Shown here in pieces: positions 22,602-33,929 of a stretch of DNA of 64,000 bases. Below the pieces are notes generated by a model. It did no database searches, was not told where the DNA came from, and saw only the letters and a list, made by a program, of their open reading frames with translations. The translations under genes were made by a program, and so were the position numbers. How positions within the stretch are numbered: the first letter of the stretch is position 1; each line of letters opens with the position of its first letter. The DNA is taken from positions 19,616,635 through 19,680,634 of the forward strand of contig CM041294.1 of assembly GCA_023052935.1 (NCBI GenBank), written 5' to 3'. The stretch is from Piezodorus guildinii. Lineage: Eukaryota; Arthropoda; Insecta; Hemiptera; Pentatomidae.

Positions 22602-22945
22602 TAAAGAATAATAGTAATTTCCTTTGTTTTTAAAAACTGTATACATACATGCATATGTTGGTGTGTGTATATGTGTATACATATTTCTTTTATCTGATTA
22701 ATTTTTTTTATATATATAATTTTGTTCTCATGTTAACATACATTTATTTTTCTGGTTTGTACATTTTTATTATAATTTAGCTTTTAAGTTATTTCATTTG
22801 TTCATGTTATTAGTTTAATTCTTTTCTGTTCTTCAGTCATTTTACTCTAAGACTCTAGTCTTAAGTCCACCTTCTTATTTCCTGTTATGTTATTCTGAAG
22901 GGACTTGTCCCAGAATAAATAAAGAATTATTATTATTATTATTAT
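21775..22945 (+). pseudogene. CR1-like LINE, 3' fragment
   Basis: About 650 bp matches the C-terminus of the CR1-like element at 25489-28155 (LGVTLDQTFPGK, RPLLPIETRELL, FPHFDYCCAVYGGVSGDLE) with frameshifts near 21890 and 22050. It then has the shared 3' untranslated region with a 58-bp (TA)n tract (22545-22598), and ends with GGGACTTGTCCCAGAATAAA and an (ATT)n tail. At the position of the early stop in the 25489 copy this copy has TAT, showing that stop is a new mutation. Confidence 0.85.
22545..22598. repeat. (TA)n microsatellite
   Basis: About 27 TA units in the 3' untranslated region of the CR1-like fragment. Confidence 0.95.
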
Positions 22946-23434
22946 ATCGTATTTCTCTCGGCACTAACATATCGATATTTGTAAACATCATCAAAATATT
23001 ACTTTGCATGAAAATATTTAAACATACGAAGCAATATCATGATATTATTGTGTGTATTTAATCGTGGTGAAACGAAATTGAAAAGAATATCTTGATTTTA
23101 TTAGCAAATAAATATGACATTTGAAAATTAAATTCATTTTAAGAATATAGATTTAAATTAAGCATGTATATTTTATTAATGATTAACACATATGTTTTTT
23201 TTTATGTTTTCTTGGAAGAGAGACTGAGGTTATCTCTGTGTTTAACATTTGTAGTTCTATACACCTATATACATTAAGGTATTTCGCACCGCTAAGGGAT
23301 TCAGGCGTCACTAGCCAACAATTTTACGAAATTTACGAATTACGAAAATAATATTTTTTTAATTTGGTATAAAAAAATACCTATAATCCCAAATTTCCAA
23401 CCTCCTTCTCCCAACCTCATATTTTTTGAGGTTC

Positions 23435-23715
23435 CTAGATATTGCGAGTTTAATCAAAATCGTTAGAGCCGTTTTTGAGAAAATATAAAAAGATGCAAAA
23501 TGCATTGTATGAAGTGGGTCTTCTGCTTGGGCGAATTTGATGGCAAAGTTGCAGTAACATCTCAGGCATAGGCGATGAAATGAATTTTCAGTTTTATACT
23601 TCTTTTCGTTTTCGTTTAGACATAACACATACACACACACACGGGCACACAGAAACACACACCTTTTTGTGGGACTTGGTATTTTGGACACAGGAGACCC
23701 TAAAACGTGTAAAAA
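23435..23715 (+). mobile_element. Helentron-like element, internal and 3' part
   Basis: Shares the family blocks GCGAGTTTAATCAAAATCGT, GATGCAAAATGCATTGTATG, CCTTTTTGTGGGACTTGG and GGAGACCCTAAAACGTG in the order seen at 35413-36234. Both ends are missing or diverged. Confidence 0.7.
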
Positions 23716-24194
23716 TATATTAATTTCCTTATGTTCATATGCCTTCCATTGATTTTGGTTATTCTGGGTCGTATATGGGTCTTGATAATGGCAATTAGTG
23801 TACGGGCCTTTCGATATTCCTCCGAAAATCCACTCTTGCAGATATAATCTTCCTTAGTGCGACTTCCTTCTCGAGAACACATGTTCAGGAGAGGAATGAA
23901 TCTAGCCAATGGACTTGGTGAGTTGTGCTTCCGGATATGAATGTTAGTACTCCGCTAAATTTCAACTTCTCTTTGCATTTCCTTTCCATAGATTAGGACT
24001 AAAAAGGATTTATTATTCATAATTGACATTATTAGTGATCAATCATATGTCACTATCAAAAGGTGACTACCTACTTAGTCAAAAACTTAAATTTCGTATA
24101 TAGCTATATTTTAATTACTCATACTACAAGTATTTCTCGATGCCTCTTCTTATTTCCTGCCGGAATACCATTTTTTAAATAATTTTATGTAAAA
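23716..24194. other. Unassigned intergenic sequence
   Basis: A - strand frame (23700-23909) has a coding-like look (a SREGSRTKEDYICKSGFSEE segment) but no family could be named and no splice sites were convincing. Confidence 0.35.
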
Positions 24195-24195
24195 A

Positions 24196-24425
24196 AAGAA
24201 CCTGTACCTCTAAAACCCATGAAGGATCTTGGGCTCAGTAGAAATAGGGATTCGTAATATTTCTATGCCAACGGCCGAGATCACATTCAGCCGCCAGGTT
24301 TTCCCCCATTTTTTAGGTACCCACTTTATTAATTGGGCCCTCCGACCGAAATAACAGAATAAATAATATTTTGTCACATCCAGGATTCGAATCCGGGACC
24401 TAGAGCCCACACTACTCTCTTAAAG
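24196..24425 (-). mobile_element. tRNA-derived SINE, family 2
   Basis: Near its tRNA-like head the + strand has CCAGGATTCGAATCCGGGAC, the complement of a B box. The tail block has AACCCATGAAGG..CTTGGGCTCAGTA and a CAGCCGCCAGGTTTT core. A second copy at 50025-50333 is better preserved. The A-box region is damaged here. Confidence 0.75.
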
Positions 24426-24934
24426 CCATTTTATTACGGCTATATTTTTCTTTCTGAACAGAATTTTTGTTTATTTTAATTTTTCGAATATTTCCCAAGA
24501 GGGGAGAAAAATACTTTATTTTTTAACAAAGCTGACAAAACGCAACGTTAAAATTTCAGCCCATTTCAAATTAATAGGAAACTGTGGTGTCGTATGACAA
24601 TATGTTGACCCTGTGGTGAAGGAAGCATAACTTAATTAATGAAAATTATTTCTCTTTTAACGGTTTATCATTTGAATGGGATGGCTGATGATTGGAAGAT
24701 GAGAGAAATTAATTGAGCAATTAAAATTAATATTGTGCGGCAATGCTTCTATATTTAAAGCAGGAAAAAGCCATGTCATTTGAAGCCTGAATATTATATT
24801 AATATTAATTGACCAGTTGTAAATTAATGTGGAAAATTCAATATGTTTGTAACACATCAATTAAAATATTCCTTCTGGGTTTAGACTATATTGATTTAAG
24901 CAGAATATGCGCAGATCATAAGGTTTAAGCTATA
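24426..24934. other. AT-rich intergenic sequence
   Basis: No recognised gene or repeat. Confidence 0.4.
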
Positions 24935-27900
24935 ATAATAATAATAGGCTTACCGAACCCGATGGTTCGATGCCGATACCACCAAACTTCGCCTGCACAG
25001 ACTCGTCCAATGTTCGCCGTTCAAGCCCAAGCCCCGAGATCAGCCTTAATAACGCAATCCTCCCATTGACGCTTCGGCCTACCTTTCGGACGCCTACCAG
25101 ACGTATCAGCGAATACAAATTTTCTCCGCGAATCCGTTCCGCAACGAGCCCAACAACTTTACTCTCCGCGATGCTATCAACTCAATTATATTCACAGGAT
25201 ACAAGTTCCGCAATTCCGCGTTGTGCTACCTTCTAAACTCCCCAGTGGCCTCATCTCTCTTCGGACCAAATATTTTACACAGTACCTTATTTTCGAAAAC
25301 CTTAAGCCACACATCTGTAAGGGATCGTCGGAAGGATAATAGTTTTATAAATTCTAACTTTTAAATTTTTAGACAGAAGTCGCGAGCCAAGTGATTTAGC
25401 AACTGAATAATAACACGCATTTCCCGCCTTTGACCAGGACTTTATTTCCACCTGGATTTCATTTTTTCTTGTTATCATTGAACCTAAATCAGAGAAGCAG
25501 CAAGAAGAAAATTTCGACGCACGCGTACGCCGTCTGATTACGAACATTTTAAACAACTTCGTAATAGAACCCAGGACGCGGTTCGACGTGCTAAATCCCT
25601 CCACATCCATAATGCACTCTCCAAAGCTCCTGATTCCAAATCCAAATGGAATATTATCCGAAAATTATCTATCCTAAAACCCAATAACCACATTCCTCTC
25701 TCTGTTTCTCCAGACGAGCTCAACAATCATTTTATATCCTTTGCTCCTGTTTCTTCTTCTGCCGCCGATATTGGCCATCAGAGTTTCAATCCAGATAGCT
25801 TCTTCTTCTCCCACCTCTCCTATGATGAAATACAAACAGCTATCCTTAAATCTCATACCAATGATTATGGACCCGACAACATTCCCGTAAAACTAATAAA
25901 ATCTTGTCTTCCTGTTCTAATACCAGTACTTTACCATATCTACAATTTTTCCTTTCAAAACTCCATATTTCCTAATTCCTGGAAAACCGCCTTAGTTCGT
26001 CCATTAAACAAGGTTCCGAATCCTACCTCACCTTCTGATTTCCGTCCTATTTCTCTCCTTTCTAATTTATCCAAACCCCTGGAACGCCTTGCACAAATCC
26101 AGTTATCAAATTTTTTAGAAGAACGTTCCCTTATCAACCCTTTCCAATCCGGCTTCCGACCCGGTTATTCAACTCAATCCGCTCTACTAAAAATAACTCA
26201 AGACCTCCAATCCGCCATTGAACATCAAAAACTAACCATCCTCATCCTTCTAGATTTCTCCAAAGCTTTCGATACGGTAGACCATAATATCCTCCTGGCC
26301 AAACTACGAAATATTCCTTTATCAAACAGTGCTCTGCACTGGTTCAAATCCTTCCTCTCCAACCGTTCACAATATGTAGTGACCCCAGGTCAACCTCCTT
26401 CCAGAACCCTGCCTCTATCCTGCGGTGTGCCTCAGGGATCATCATTATCCCCCACCCTATTTGCAGTTTATATTAATGACCTCCCTTTCCAGATCAAACA
26501 CTCCCAATACCATATCTATGCTGATGATCTCCAAATCTATCTATCCTTTCCTCCTTCCGACCTATTATCAGCCGCGGAAATGCTTCAAGAGGAACTAAAT
26601 CGAATCAGCAACTGGGCAGCTGACAACAAGCTCAATTTGAATGCTGAGAAGACCAAGGCAATTTTAATAGGTTCCAATCCCCTCCTTAAGGCCCTTCCAA
26701 CGATTCCTACTCTGTTTCTGAATAACAATCCAATACAATTCCATCTTTCCGTTAAAAACCTCGGGGTCACCCTTGATCAAACCCTTTCCTGGAAAAACCA
26801 TGTTTCCGAAATCTCCCGTCGTACATTTTCCACCTTAAAACTTCTAAATTACATCCGTCCCCTTCTCCCTATCGAAACCCGTAAGCTCCTGGTAAGCTCC
26901 TTAATATTTCCCCACTTTGACTACTGCTGTGCGGTGTATGGAGGTGTCTCTGGAGATCTCGAGGTAAAACTAAAACGAATGTTTAACTGCTTTATACGTT
27001 TTATCTTTGGGATATCCAGAGACACCTCTATCACCCGATTTTACGTAGAGTTAAAGTGGATTTACCCTTCCTTCCGCCGCAAGTATTTCCTAGCATCCTT
27101 TCTCTACCAGGTTATCCAATCCCAGTGTCCGTCTTACATCTTTGATCTCCTTAAATTAAAATCCTCAGTGTGTCCCCGTAACACCCGCTCGCGGCCTTCT
27201 GATCTGTAAATAACATCCCATAGATCCACTGCTTTCGATAGATCATTCTCAATCCGATCCGCATCCTTATGGAACTCCATTCCTTCTAATATCCGTAACT
27301 CCCAAACTCTCTCAACATTTAAATCCCGACTATTTAGCCATTTCCTATCAATACAATTCCCAAATAATCCCAAATAGATGCTAATTTCAAGGAAGATCAA
27401 CAGATGTATTTTAGATTCGTTTATTTGTTTATTCAATTTTCATTTCCTCGGGTACACTAACAGCAAATATCATTTAAATGTCTTTCTTTTAATCTTTGCA
27501 AGATGTAAGATTAAATTATTTATTATTTTGCAAACACTCAGAAGAATTGTAATTTTTTTTTCTTTTCTTTATGTTAAAATTGTATGTATCTTTTTTGTTC
27601 CTATGTCAACATATATTGAAAAATTGTAATTTCTTTTGTATTTACGTTTTATTTGAAAAATGTATATAAAGGTGTATATACGTGCGTGTGTGTGTTGAGT
27701 GCAGATATGCATATGTATGCATATTTATATATGTGTGTGTTTGTGTGTATGTATATAAATTTTTTTTTTCTTTTTAAATCTTATTATATTTTTTAAAATT
27801 ATATTTATATATATATATTTTTTTTTTTGTTGTGTTAACATATGTTGAAGAACTATAATTTCTTTTCTTTTTATATTTTATTCTAAAACTATATATATAT

Positions 27901-28385
27901 ATTTTTTTTAATCTTATTATATTTTTTCATTATATCTTTTTTTTTGTTCTTATGTTAACATACATTTATATTTCTGTTTGTGTATTTTTACTAGAATCTG
28001 TCTCTTATGTTCAGCTTATTTATACATGTTGTTAGTTTAATTTTATTGTTTTCAATCATTATACTCTAAGACTAGAGTTTTAAGACTACTTCTTATTTCC
28101 TGCTATGTTATTCTAAAGGGACTCGTCCCAGAATAAATAAAGAATTATTATTATTATTAAATAATTTCTCAGTGTTCAAAAGTATGCCCTGATATATCAA
28201 TATCACCAAGATCGCCACCGTTTCTGCTATCATATATTTCGTCTTATCGGTATTTATTTCGAGTCCTATTTCTTTACCGGTTTCGATTAACGCACTTGTA
28301 TTTAGTTGTATAGTTTCCATTCCATCACCTAGCAGTACCAAATCATCGGCGTATCCCAAAACCGGATTTTTATCACCCATATAAG
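24935..28385 (-). pseudogene. RTE-like LINE split by a CR1-like insertion
   Basis: Two - strand blocks, 24935-25488 and 28156-28385, are adjacent in the related + strand copy at 1976-3030. The first carries the (TTA)n tail, the TTACCGAACCCGA end block and the C-terminal RT region back to YLGSMITRKNEIQ. The second continues back through the FEH segment, YADDLVLLGD (an intact catalytic YADD, unlike the 1976 copy) and MGDKNPVLGY, then ends by 5' truncation. Several frameshifts and stops lie in the first block. The gap holds the CR1-like element at 25489-28155. Confidence 0.85.
25489..28155 (+). pseudogene. CR1-like LINE, reverse transcriptase, nearly open frame
   Basis: Open without interruption from about 25500 to a TAA at 27207-27209, but with no ATG because the endonuclease part is lost by 5' truncation. 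RT landmarks in order: SHTNDYGPDNIP, PNSWKTALVRPLNK, DFRPISLLSNLSKPLER, NPFQSGFRPGYSTQSALL, LLDFSKAFDTVDH (first Asp), SCGVPQGSSLSPTLF, IYADDLQIYL (YADD), LNAEKTKAILIGS, LGVTLDQTLSWKNH and FPHFDYCCAVYGGVSG. The TAA replaces TAT of the copy at 21775. Beyond it the frame runs on to TAG at 27376-27378 (SLWNSIPSNIRNS). The 3' end has GGGACTCGTCCCAGAATAAA and (ATT)n. Clade by motif: CR1/L2/Kiri group, not resolved further. Confidence 0.85.
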
Positions 28386-28849
28386 GTTCAAGCTACATTG
28401 GTTTTAATTTATTGAACTATAAGAACAAAGGTACACCTGGAACTTCCATTTTATGAAAGTAACGCGTCTTTTGAATTAAATAATAAAAATATTTTGTTTA
28501 TTTTAATTATCCTTTTTAACGAACTTCCACTTCCAAATTTTAACAAGAGGTATATCAGTTCTTATAAGGGGGTTAAAAAAAATAAGCGAACCTTCTGGAT
28601 TTACCTACTTAATTGAATACTTGATTAAAATTAGTTTAAATCGACTTTAAAATATCTCTTTAATTTACAATTTTCAGGGGTCAAAACAAAATTCAATGAT
28701 GTAACAGTGTATTTCAGTTTCGTTCACCAGTTGGTCGATCGTTGGTCAGTTTTCTTAAATAGATGTTATTCATTTTTTTGCTAAAACCTTTTATTGGGTT
28801 TTTAAAATTGTTCTCTTTATTTTATTTTTTTAATTACTTATTTCTTTTT
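28386..28849. other. AT-rich intergenic sequence
   Basis: No recognised gene. Confidence 0.4.
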
Positions 28850-29097
28850 CAGCTTTTATTATCTACCATTTATTGATTTCAAATTACCTTAATACATTTT
28901 GACTAATGTTATTCATTTTTACAATTGATTATTCTTATAATTATTTGTTACAACTAATAATATTATTTCTTATTTTAACTAATACTGTTTTTGATTGTTT
29001 GAACTGATATAATTTGTTCAAAATTAATTTTCTAAAATGAGTGTGTTTGGCCCTGATGAGCGAGATATTTTGTGTGAATAAAAGTAAAAACAACTAA
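28850..29097 (+). pseudogene. I-type LINE, 3' untranslated end only
   Basis: Ends in TTTTCTAAAATGAGTGTGTT, GGCCCTGATGAGCGAGAT, ATTTTGTGTGAATAAA. The I-type LINE at 57840-61385 has the matching blocks at 61000 (TTTTCTAAAATGAGCGTATC) and 61343 (GGCACTGATGACCAAGAT, GTTTTGTGCCAATAAA). No coding part remains. Confidence 0.6.
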
Positions 29098-29623
29098 AAC
29101 AAATTATTGTTTTCAGTGAAAAAATATGAGTCAAGAGCAATAAAATGTCAATGATCTTTAGAATTATCAAATATTTTTACTTGGTACAGTATTTTAAATC
29201 TTTGTGAATTTAAAGTTGTGATTTCTGATGTAATAGTTGTGACTATAAAAAAAAAAAAAAATTAATGCTTTTTGTATAGAATGAATTAAACTTTAATCAT
29301 GACACATAGATTAAGGAAATGTAACAAGCTTCGGTTCCTATTAAGTGGAATCGATTCTAGTTACTACTAAACTCGGCTAACTTTAATTTGATCGTTAATC
29401 TTTCCAATTAATGGTTCTATTTAACCACATAAAGGAGAAAACCCCTGATTCTCTAACGACATAAATTTGGAAAAATCCCTTCCTATCTGAACTGTATTTT
29501 AGTGTTCTTCAAAGCTTATAGTTTACTCTCATGTGTTATATAGTGTCATAAGACACTATTTTATCTGAAATCATAACTAAGTTTATAAAATATTTAATGT
29601 AAATTCTAATTGAAATATCTATT
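29098..29623. other. AT-rich intergenic sequence
   Basis: No recognised gene or repeat. Confidence 0.4.
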
Positions 29624-29636
29624 TAACTACTGTATT

Positions 29637-29850
29637 CTTCTTCTTCCAGTGGCGCGACAGGCCGTGTAGGCCCTGGGCCTCGTGGTGTAAACTCCTGTGA
29701 GTTTACACTCACGTTTCACGATGCAATTTTTAGTGTGAGTGAATCCACATTTTTTTACTTCCTTATAAAAGCCCCGCCGGGACTGGGATTCGAACTTAGA
29801 ACCTGCAGCATGAGAGACTAGCGTGCTAACCACTCAGCTACGGACTCCTG
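29637..29850 (-). mobile_element. tRNA-derived SINE, family 1, with target duplication
   Basis: On the - strand: a head with an A-box-like GCTGAGTGGTTAGC, a B-box-like GTTCGAATCCCAG, a TTTATAAGG body, and a tail block ending CACGGCCTGTCGCGCCACTG and GAAGAAGAAG. It is flanked by a perfect 13-bp duplication TAACTACTGTATT (29624-29636 and 29851-29863), which proves retroposition. About 80 bp of the middle present in the 38690 copy is absent. Confidence 0.9.
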
Positions 29851-30004
29851 TAACTACTGTATTACTATTCATTATTCAATGCATTATTCTCTTTCTCTCT
29901 AACAATAACATCATTTATTAATTTTTTTATTAAGATGCTATTGTTCTGTTTATTATTTTCTGCTGATCTTTAGGCATTAATATGAGAACAATGAAATCTC
30001 GAAA

Positions 30005-30136
30005 CGTTGCATAAATAACTGGAAGGAATTAGTCCAGGTGGCGGTCATTAAATGAAACAACTAAATAGTTTCAACTATTTAGTTGTTTCATTTAATGACC
30101 GCCACCCGGACTAATTCCTTCCAGTAATTCGCAACG
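30005..30136. repeat. Near-perfect palindrome, 50-bp arms
   Basis: The arm from 30021 (GGAAGGAATTAGTCCAGGTG) to 30070 is the inverse of 30073-30122 with one mismatch, separated by only TC. Outer parts are imperfectly paired, ending in CGTTGC (30005-30010) and GCAACG (30131-30136). The 13-bp word GTTGCATAAATAA occurs at 30006-30018 and again at 30157-30169. No open frame is inside. Confidence 0.95.
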
Positions 30137-30274
30137 GTCAACTAATTACATCCACAGTTGCATAAATAAAATTGCTTATTTCTTGACTGAACCCTAAGAC
30201 CAGTAGATAACTTAAATTATCAAAAGTCGAGAACTAATCAAAGTTTATATTATTATAATTAATATATATATATA

Positions 30275-31130
30275 TATATAAGTACCCTAAAACTTTTCCA
30301 TCGCTCCCGCCATTTTCTTCCACTATCCATCCGTAACCTCCTTGTATCCTCACTTATTTTCCCCCACCTTGACTACTGCTGCGGGGTATATGGTGGCCTC
30401 TCGACTGTGCTCGAGGACAGGCTAAAGCGAATTATGAATACATTTTTAAGATTTGTCCTTGGCGCACCGAAGAGGTCTCATGTGACCCATTTATACAGTG
30501 AGTTAAAGTGGCTCCTTCCCTCAAACCGCAGACAATATTTCCTTGGATCATTCCTTTACCGAACTATCAATTCCCAGCTACCTCCCTATATCCACAAACT
30601 TCTGCAATTTAAGTCGTCAGTCCGCTCGCTCCAAACAAGATCGCGCCATTCTGAACTTTATATTCCTGTCCACAGAACAACAAGTTTTGAACATTCCTTT
30701 CTTGTCCGCTCTACTACTCTGTGGAATTCCCTACCTACTCAAATCGGCCATGCTTCTTCCCTACCATCGTTCAAGTCCCAGCTGTTCGAGTACCTATTGT
30801 CATCTCAAACAGACGCTCCACAAGCCTGAGTTTTTAAATCAAATATCTACTCAAAAAGAAAATTTATTATTTATTGTTCATGATTCTGTATCGCTCAATT
30901 ATTATGAATCAGTTTCAATGTTAAGTTTTGTTCAACATATCAGAAGTTATTCATTTATTTTACTCTTTTGTTTTATTGTATCCTACTTTTCTTCTTAAAG
31001 CTTTGTAAATAAAAATCAATTATAATCCTTTGGTCTTGTGGCCAGACACATTGTATATATTAATTGTACATATCATATTGTTCTGAAGGGACCCAGTCCC
31101 AGAATAAAAATTATTTTTCTATTCTATTCT
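30275..31130 (+). pseudogene. CR1-like LINE, C-terminal fragment
   Basis: The frame 30407-30829 covers the LINE C-terminus: LEDRLKRIMNTFLRFVLG, ELKWLLPSNRRQYFLGSFLY, RHSELYIPVHRTTSFEHSFL, LWNSLPTQIG and an intact stop. A frameshift separates it from the preceding FPHLDYCCGVYGG region. It is a sister family to the 25489 element, with the same type of 3' end (GGGACCCAGTCCCAGAATAAA) and a (TATTC)n tail at 31110-31135. Confidence 0.85.
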
Positions 31131-31135
31131 ATTCT

Positions 31136-31821
31136 CTCTCTATACATATGTAATAAATATGTTGTGATATTAAATTTATTATATATTTAAATAAATATTA
31201 ACAATTATCGCAGACTTTACTATTAAAGCAAATGTGTGGCCAGTTTTTACATCATAAGAAAACAAACAAAAAACCTTATTTCGTGGTTGCTTTTGTAGAA
31301 CTACCTTAGGAAGGACTTAACGAAATCTTACGAACCGAGAAAGAGAAGAGGCCCTTTTTTTCTTTTAATAAAAACAGGCTCTCGAGAAATAAAGGGGCAA
31401 TATAGAGCCGGAGGGGAGGAAACAAGGGCCGGAATGCATAACTAAGGGATAACCGCCAACCGGCCCAGTTCCAGCGGGAAAACTGTTCGGGAAAGCCACC
31501 GCCGAGATTTACGTCGTTTTCAGACCCGAGGAGCAGGAGCGCATTAAAAAGATGGAAAGGACCTCTTAGGCAGCTGAGAATCAGGACTCATGGAAATTAA
31601 AAGGAATAAATCAAAAGGGATTCCCTATCTTCTTCAGCTCTTAGGGAAAACTTATTCAAAACCTTAAAGAACGTTTTTGAATTATTTTGTTGCGAAAGAT
31701 GGGTCCGGTGGTATGGTTTCATATTTAAATTAGGTTAGAAGTCATTCATTAATAAAATGTTCCATTTTTTTTTTTAAAACATTTTATTGATATTTCAACA
31801 TTATTTAGGTATAATAAATAA
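31136..31821. other. Intergenic, includes a GC-rich unique block
   Basis: 31395-31560 is GC-rich and has no mobile-element motif or open frame with recognisable similarity. Nothing else was recognised. Confidence 0.45.
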
Positions 31822-32612
31822 TGGGTTGTGTCACATGAAATGTCCGTTTTCAAGGTAAAGGATTTTTATTAAAAATACGATATGAAAACAAGATAATTTT
31901 ATTCGAAGTATTTACCTTCTTTATCTACACATTTTTTCCAACGTGACACCTACATTTTTATCCCCGAACTGAAAAACTCTGAGCTTTGAAGTGAAACAAA
32001 CTCTGAAAACGCACTTTTCACTTGATCATCATTTTCAAAAAGTTTTCCTTTGACGAAGTTGTCTAAATACCTGAACAGGTGGTAATCTGTTGGAGACAAG
32101 TCGGGAGAACATGGTGGGAGCGTCGTAAGTGGGAACTTCGTAGCCAAGTTCTTTCAACTTTTGCACGGTATGTTTTGAAACATGGGGTCTAGCTGCCGCT
32201 CAGTGAGATCATGAGGTACCAATGTTTCGAGCTTTTTTACTTTTCCAATACACTTTAAATGTCTGGAAACGGTAAGGTAGATGCACTTGCGTATAGTTGT
32301 GCTGAGAGTCTTACAACTTTAGGTGGGGTTTCCTTCTACTGTATGTTTGAGGACATCGTTGTCTATTACGGACGGAGGTCTTCCTTGGGGCAAGTTTTCC
32401 AAGTCGGTATCCCCAGCTGAAAACTTAGTTTGGAGGTATACTAAAAAGGGGGTAATTGATTGGGAAGCTGATGTTTATAATACAAAGGTAGAGGATAAGT
32501 AACTGTTTACTTTAAATATGTAAACATTCGTAAGAAAAAAACAGAGACCTGCAAAATCCTTTATGTATTTCAGAAAATATAAAAACGGACATTTCATGTG
32601 AAACAACCCAAT
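31822..32612 (-). pseudogene. Mariner element, internally deleted
   Basis: Inverted ends of about 29 bp (TGGGTTGTGTCACATGAAAT on the left, its near-inverse at 32582-32610) lie next to TA dinucleotides. On the - strand, pieces of a mariner transposase are readable in order: a DNDVLKHTVEGNP helix-turn-helix start, TVSRHLKCIGKVKKLETL, the linker VPHDLTERQLD, then after a jump CSPDLSPTDYHLFRYLDNF with the third catalytic aspartate, ending in SSEFFSSGIKM. The middle of the catalytic domain with the first two aspartates is missing, and stops interrupt the first part. It is non-autonomous and dead. Confidence 0.85.
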
Positions 32613-32639
32613 ACAATATGTAAATAGGCTAATTTACAA

Positions 32640-33025
32640 ATATGGGCTTGAAATTTTTCGTGAAGAACTACCAAGTAGTAGCAGTTCAATGGCGATTTAA
32701 TTTAGTTTATCTAAACGACACCGACTTTTCAATCGCCTCGGAGGATTATCGGGAATATATGGGATTGATAAATTGCGAACAGAGGATTCTTGTGGGTCGG
32801 GAGTTTGGAATTGAAAGAGGCATATCTGTTTTGGGATAGTTCTGCGAAAAATGTCATATTTAGGCAATTATGGATGATTTTAATCGTGACGAAATAAGGA
32901 GCATTTAGGATTAATCTCCCATTTGAAATCAGAAAAATAATAATCACGTCCATCTTTGGTTTAGCTAGGTTGAGTATCCACGTTAATTCTTCTGGAGAAA
33001 CGCTATTGTAGTTTAACATTTTCAC
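32640..33025 (-). pseudogene. Jockey-type LINE C-terminal fragment
   Basis: The - strand reads a decayed NAPYFVTIKIIHNCLNMTFF, FNSKL, NPLFAI and SHIFPIILRGD, aligned with the Jockey C-termini elsewhere in the window (NAPYFVTN..HKDLNVPY). Many changes; old copy. Confidence 0.65.
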
Positions 33026-33226
33026 TAATTCAAATCAAGTCCGGATGGATTATCTTGTAAGCCAATATTTAAGCCTTGTTTATACGAGAAGCGATTAATT
33101 AGGAGGGTATGGAGTATGTGTGACTAAAGAGCATAGCGAATGCTGTTATACAGATCGATAATTATTTTCATAATGATGGAGTTTACCGTTAAGAATATTG
33201 AAGAGGAGAATGGTTGGAGTTACTGC

Positions 33227-33228
<2 letters not shown>

Positions 33229-33279
<51 letters not shown>
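33229..33279. repeat. Poly(A) tract
   Basis: About 50 A residues followed by CACACAAGG; the neighbouring antisense LINE 3' end begins just after it. Confidence 0.9.
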
Positions 33280-33280
<1 letters not shown>

Positions 33281-33289
33281 ACACAAGGA

Positions 33290-33770
33290 ATAATTGTATT
33301 TGTGTGCCGAAGTTTCGGCCTACACTGTGGGCCTTTATTACGGCTAAAATAAAAATATGGCAAAAAATGCAATTAAAATTAAAATAATAATAAGTTAGAT
33401 ACAATAATATGATGACAGTAATACAATATGGAAACAAACAGAAAATTAAATTAAAATGACAATAAGCTAACAGAAATACAAAATGGGAGCTAACATAAAA
33501 TAAAAATATTATTGGAATGAGAATATTGGATGACTAAAACTAAGCAAATAATAGATGGATAGATAACTATTTTTACAACAAAAATATTACAATCTTACGA
33601 TTTATAAAAAAACATTAATAGAACTATGGTTTTTTAGATCGTATATTGCGGAGCCGACCTGTTCAATTTACAAATTATACAACATTAACAACAATATAAG
33701 TAAAACAAATCTCACACACTCACTCAAGGAGGACATTTCCTACTTTGTATTCCGCCATTAAGCTCTACTA
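33290..33770 (-). pseudogene. LINE 3' untranslated end, same family as 3050-4225
   Basis: The + strand CGGAGCCGACCTGTTCAATT is the inverse of the GAACAGGTCGGCTCCG block at 4104, and further matches (ATCTCACACACTCACT against AGTGAGTGAGAT) occur in the expected inverted order. No coding sequence remains. Confidence 0.65.
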
Positions 33771-33929
33771 TATATATTAGTGTCAAAGAGTAAAAGTCGG
33801 ACAAGATAAAAAAGTTCTACTGTTTTTTAATTTGTTAGAAAAGTACTTTAATAAGAAATAGTAGTTTTGTGACAGACCAGCAGTGATGGAAATATAAGTT
33901 TTTTAAATTAAATATTTTTGATATCCCAT

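Noticed and set aside
29940..30010. Hammerhead ribozyme (CTGATC .. CGAAAC)
   Set aside because: The conserved CTGATGA core is not present and stems could not be drawn convincingly.
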